DNA of 6,194 nucleotides. It comes from JAMXLO01 sp036494925. Its GTDB lineage: Bacteria; Pseudomonadota; Alphaproteobacteria; Acetobacterales; Acetobacteraceae. Position 1 is the first letter of the stretch; every line of letters begins with the position of its first letter. The position numbers and the translations under genes were made by a program. Shown in pieces: positions 4,588-6,194 of this stretch. The stretch spans positions 1 to 6,194 of the forward strand of contig DASXNR010000249.1 of the NCBI GenBank assembly GCA_036494925.1, read 5' to 3'. Under the pieces are notes generated by a model. That model ran no database searches and was not told the origin of the DNA. It saw only the letters and a list, made by a program, of their open reading frames with translations.

Positions 4588-6189
4588 TCAGTGCGCATCG
4601 CGTGACGGCGCCGCGGGCGCCGTGAGCTTGCGCATCAGCGGCACCATCGTTGTCGCAATCACGAAGCAGATCGCGATGGCCATGAACGCGTCGGCAAAGC
4701 TCTGCGTCTGCGCCTCGCGCAGCGCGAGCGACCACAGCATTTTCAGCGCCGCATCATATCCATGCAGCGCATCGCCGCCGCGCGCCACGGTCTCGTTCGC
4801 CGCCAAACGCTGGACGAATTGCAGCATCGCCGGATTGCCGCCGTTCAGGTGCTCGGCCAGGCGCTCGAAGTGCAGGTTGGTGCGGTCGTTGAGGATCGTG
4901 CCGCACACCGCAATGCCGATCGCACCGCCGAGATTGCGCATCAGGTTGAACAGGCCCGACACCAGCTTCAGCCGCTCAGGCGCCAGGCCGCCCAAGGTCA
5001 GCGACACTGTGGGTGCCACCGCGAACTGCTGCGAGAAGCCGCGGAACGCCTGCGGCAGCAGCAGCTCCCGACCGCCCCAATCATGCGTGATCGGGGTGAA
5101 GTTCCACATGCTGGCGGCGAAGCAGGCAAACCCGAACATCATCAGCCAGCGCAGATCGATGCGTCGCGCCAGCACGGTGTAGAACGGGATCGCGCACACC
5201 TGAAACAACCCGGTGGTGAACACCGCCTCGCCGATCTGCAACGCGCTGAAGCCGCGCACGTGCGCCAGAAACAGCGGGGTCAGGTAGATCGTGGCGAACA
5301 CGCCGATGCCGGTGACGAACGAGAAGAAGCAGCCCAGCGAGAAATTGCGGCTCTTCAGCGCGCGCAGATCCACCACGGGCCGGCTGAAGGTCAGGCTGCG
5401 CCAGATGAAGGCAACCCCCGCAACACCGGAAATCCAGGCCGTCGTGCGGATGGAGGCGTCACCGAACCAGTCCCAGCGCGGCCCTTCCTCCAGCGTGTAT
5501 TCCAGGCAGCCGAGAAACACCGCCATCAACACCATGCCGGGGTAATCGGCACCGCGCAGCAGCGACAGGTTTGGCCGGTCCACGCGCACCAGCAACGGCA
5601 CCACGATCGACACGAACACGCCCGGTACCAGGTTGATGTAGAACAGCCAGTGCCAGGAATAGTTGTCGGTGATCCAGCCGCCGATGGTGGGCCCCAGCGT
5701 CGGCGCCAGCGAGGATATGCAGCCGATCGTCGCCGCCGCGATCACCCGCTGCTGGTTGTTGAAGTAGATGAACGCGGTGGTGAACACGGTCGGGATCATC
5801 GCACCGCCGAGGAAGCCTTGCGCCGCGCGGAATACGATCATGCTCTCGATGTTCCACGCCCAACCGCACAGCAGGCTGGTGATGGTGAACCCCACCGAAG
5901 AGACGCAGAACAGCCAGCGGGTGGACATCACGCGCGACAGCCAGCCGGACAGCGGGATCACCACGATCTCGGCGATGAGGTAGCTGGTTTGCACCCACGC
6001 GGTTTCATCGGCGCCGGCCGACAGCCCGCCGCCGATGTCGGCCAGCGAGGCCGCGACGATCTGAATGTCGAGCAGCGCGATAAAGAAACCGATGCACATG
6101 CTGGCGAAGGCGAACACTTTCGTCGCCATCGGCAGCTCACCTGGCGCCACCACCGGTGGCAGGCGAATATCCGCAGTGGTGGCACTCAT
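4588..6189 (-). CDS. DHA2-family (EmrB/QacA-type) MFS multidrug efflux transporter, 533 aa
   Basis: Inner-membrane proton-coupled drug exporter of the 14-helix DHA2 branch of the major facilitator superfamily. About fourteen hydrophobic segments can be placed by eye, from residues 24-45 to 497-519. The acidic residue in helix 1 (Asp41 in LLDIQIV) is typical of the family. Motif A after helix 2 is GWLSRVMSTRWLF (82-94), and the antiporter motif C in helix 5 is APTLGPTIGGW (162-172). SGLFNLMRNLGGAIG (411-425) is a DHA2 hallmark, and the long loop before the last helix (about 434-496) resembles the periplasmic loop of EmrB. The length is normal. The ATG is only 5 nt from the window edge, so the ribosome site and promoter are out of sight, as is any EmrA-type (HlyD-family) adaptor that often precedes such genes. 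It is the first visible gene of the minus-strand operon and presumably exports a substrate or product of the enzymes behind it. The substrate is unknown. Confidence 0.94.
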   Translation of the reverse strand: MSATTADIRLPPVVAPGELPMATKVFAFASMCIGFFIALLDIQIVAASLADIGGGLSAGADETAWVQTSYLIAEIVVIPLSGWLSRVMSTRWLFCVSSVGFTITSLLCGWAWNIESMIVFRAAQGFLGGAMIPTVFTTAFIYFNNQQRVIAAATIGCISSLAPTLGPTIGGWITDNYSWHWLFYINLVPGVFVSIVVPLLVRVDRPNLSLLRGADYPGMVLMAVFLGCLEYTLEEGPRWDWFGDASIRTTAWISGVAGVAFIWRSLTFSRPVVDLRALKSRNFSLGCFFSFVTGIGVFATIYLTPLFLAHVRGFSALQIGEAVFTTGLFQVCAIPFYTVLARRIDLRWLMMFGFACFAASMWNFTPITHDWGGRELLLPQAFRGFSQQFAVAPTVSLTLGGLAPERLKLVSGLFNLMRNLGGAIGIAVCGTILNDRTNLHFERLAEHLNGGNPAMLQFVQRLAANETVARGGDALHGYDAALKMLWSLALREAQTQSFADAFMAIAICFVIATTMVPLMRKLTAPAAPSRDAH

Positions 6190-6194
6190 CGCTC

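Noticed and set aside
4572..4598. Longer start for the SDR-like protein at 4598
   Set aside because: It would overlap the pump gene and lacks a good ribosome site, whereas AGGAGG lies 7 nt before the ATG at 4571.
3822..4625. 267-codon plus-strand open frame opposite the SDR-like gene
   Set aside because: No domain signature is visible; it is antisense to an SDR-fold gene with a consensus ribosome site. An overlapping gene would need conservation evidence.
1..6194. CRISPR array, tRNA/rRNA genes, insertion sequences, toxin-antitoxin or phage-defence genes
   Set aside because: Looked for and not seen: the window is almost entirely filled by eight recognisable metabolic, transport and housekeeping genes, with no gap over 40 nt and no direct repeat series.

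Overview
This is a 6.2 kb stretch of GC-rich, very tightly packed bacterial DNA. The gene content (TusA-like protein, class II HDAC-type deacetylase, exonuclease VII small subunit, EmrB-type pump) suggests a high-GC proteobacterium, probably gamma or beta. That placement is inferred from family content only; there is no rRNA or other phylogenetic marker here.

Left block, plus strand, positions 39-1474: a TusA-family sulfurtransferase, an HDAC/AcuC-like zinc deacetylase and xseB follow each other with gaps of 3 and 8 nt, so they look like one transcript. All three appear intact. xseB commonly precedes ispA and dxs in proteobacteria, but here it is followed after 2 bp by the 3' end of a gene on the opposite strand.

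Right block, minus strand, reading from 6189 down to 1477: five genes that look like one operon, in transcription order. They are (1) a 14-helix DHA2-type MFS exporter, (2) an SDR-fold protein that appears to have lost the catalytic Asn, Ser and Tyr, (3) a 2-hydroxychromene-2-carboxylate isomerase/kappa-GST-like thioredoxin-fold protein, (4) a canonical SDR with the full Asn-Ser-Tyr-Lys set, and (5) a ketopantoate-reductase-fold dehydrogenase lacking two substrate-binding asparagines of PanE. Gaps are 16, 5, about 20 (or a 4-nt overlap) and 1 nt. Together they look like a small-molecule modification or detoxification cassette with its own exporter. The substrate cannot be read from the sequence. 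No regulator is in view, and the operon promoter must lie beyond the right edge unless the pump is itself preceded by more genes.

There is essentially no intergenic DNA: 38 nt at the left edge and gaps of 20 nt or less elsewhere. I see no tRNA, rRNA, CRISPR array, insertion sequence, attachment site or convincing intrinsic terminator. The two points most worth a second look are the catalytically emptied SDR paired with a normal SDR in the same operon, and the abutting convergent operons. No clearly new type of system is evident.
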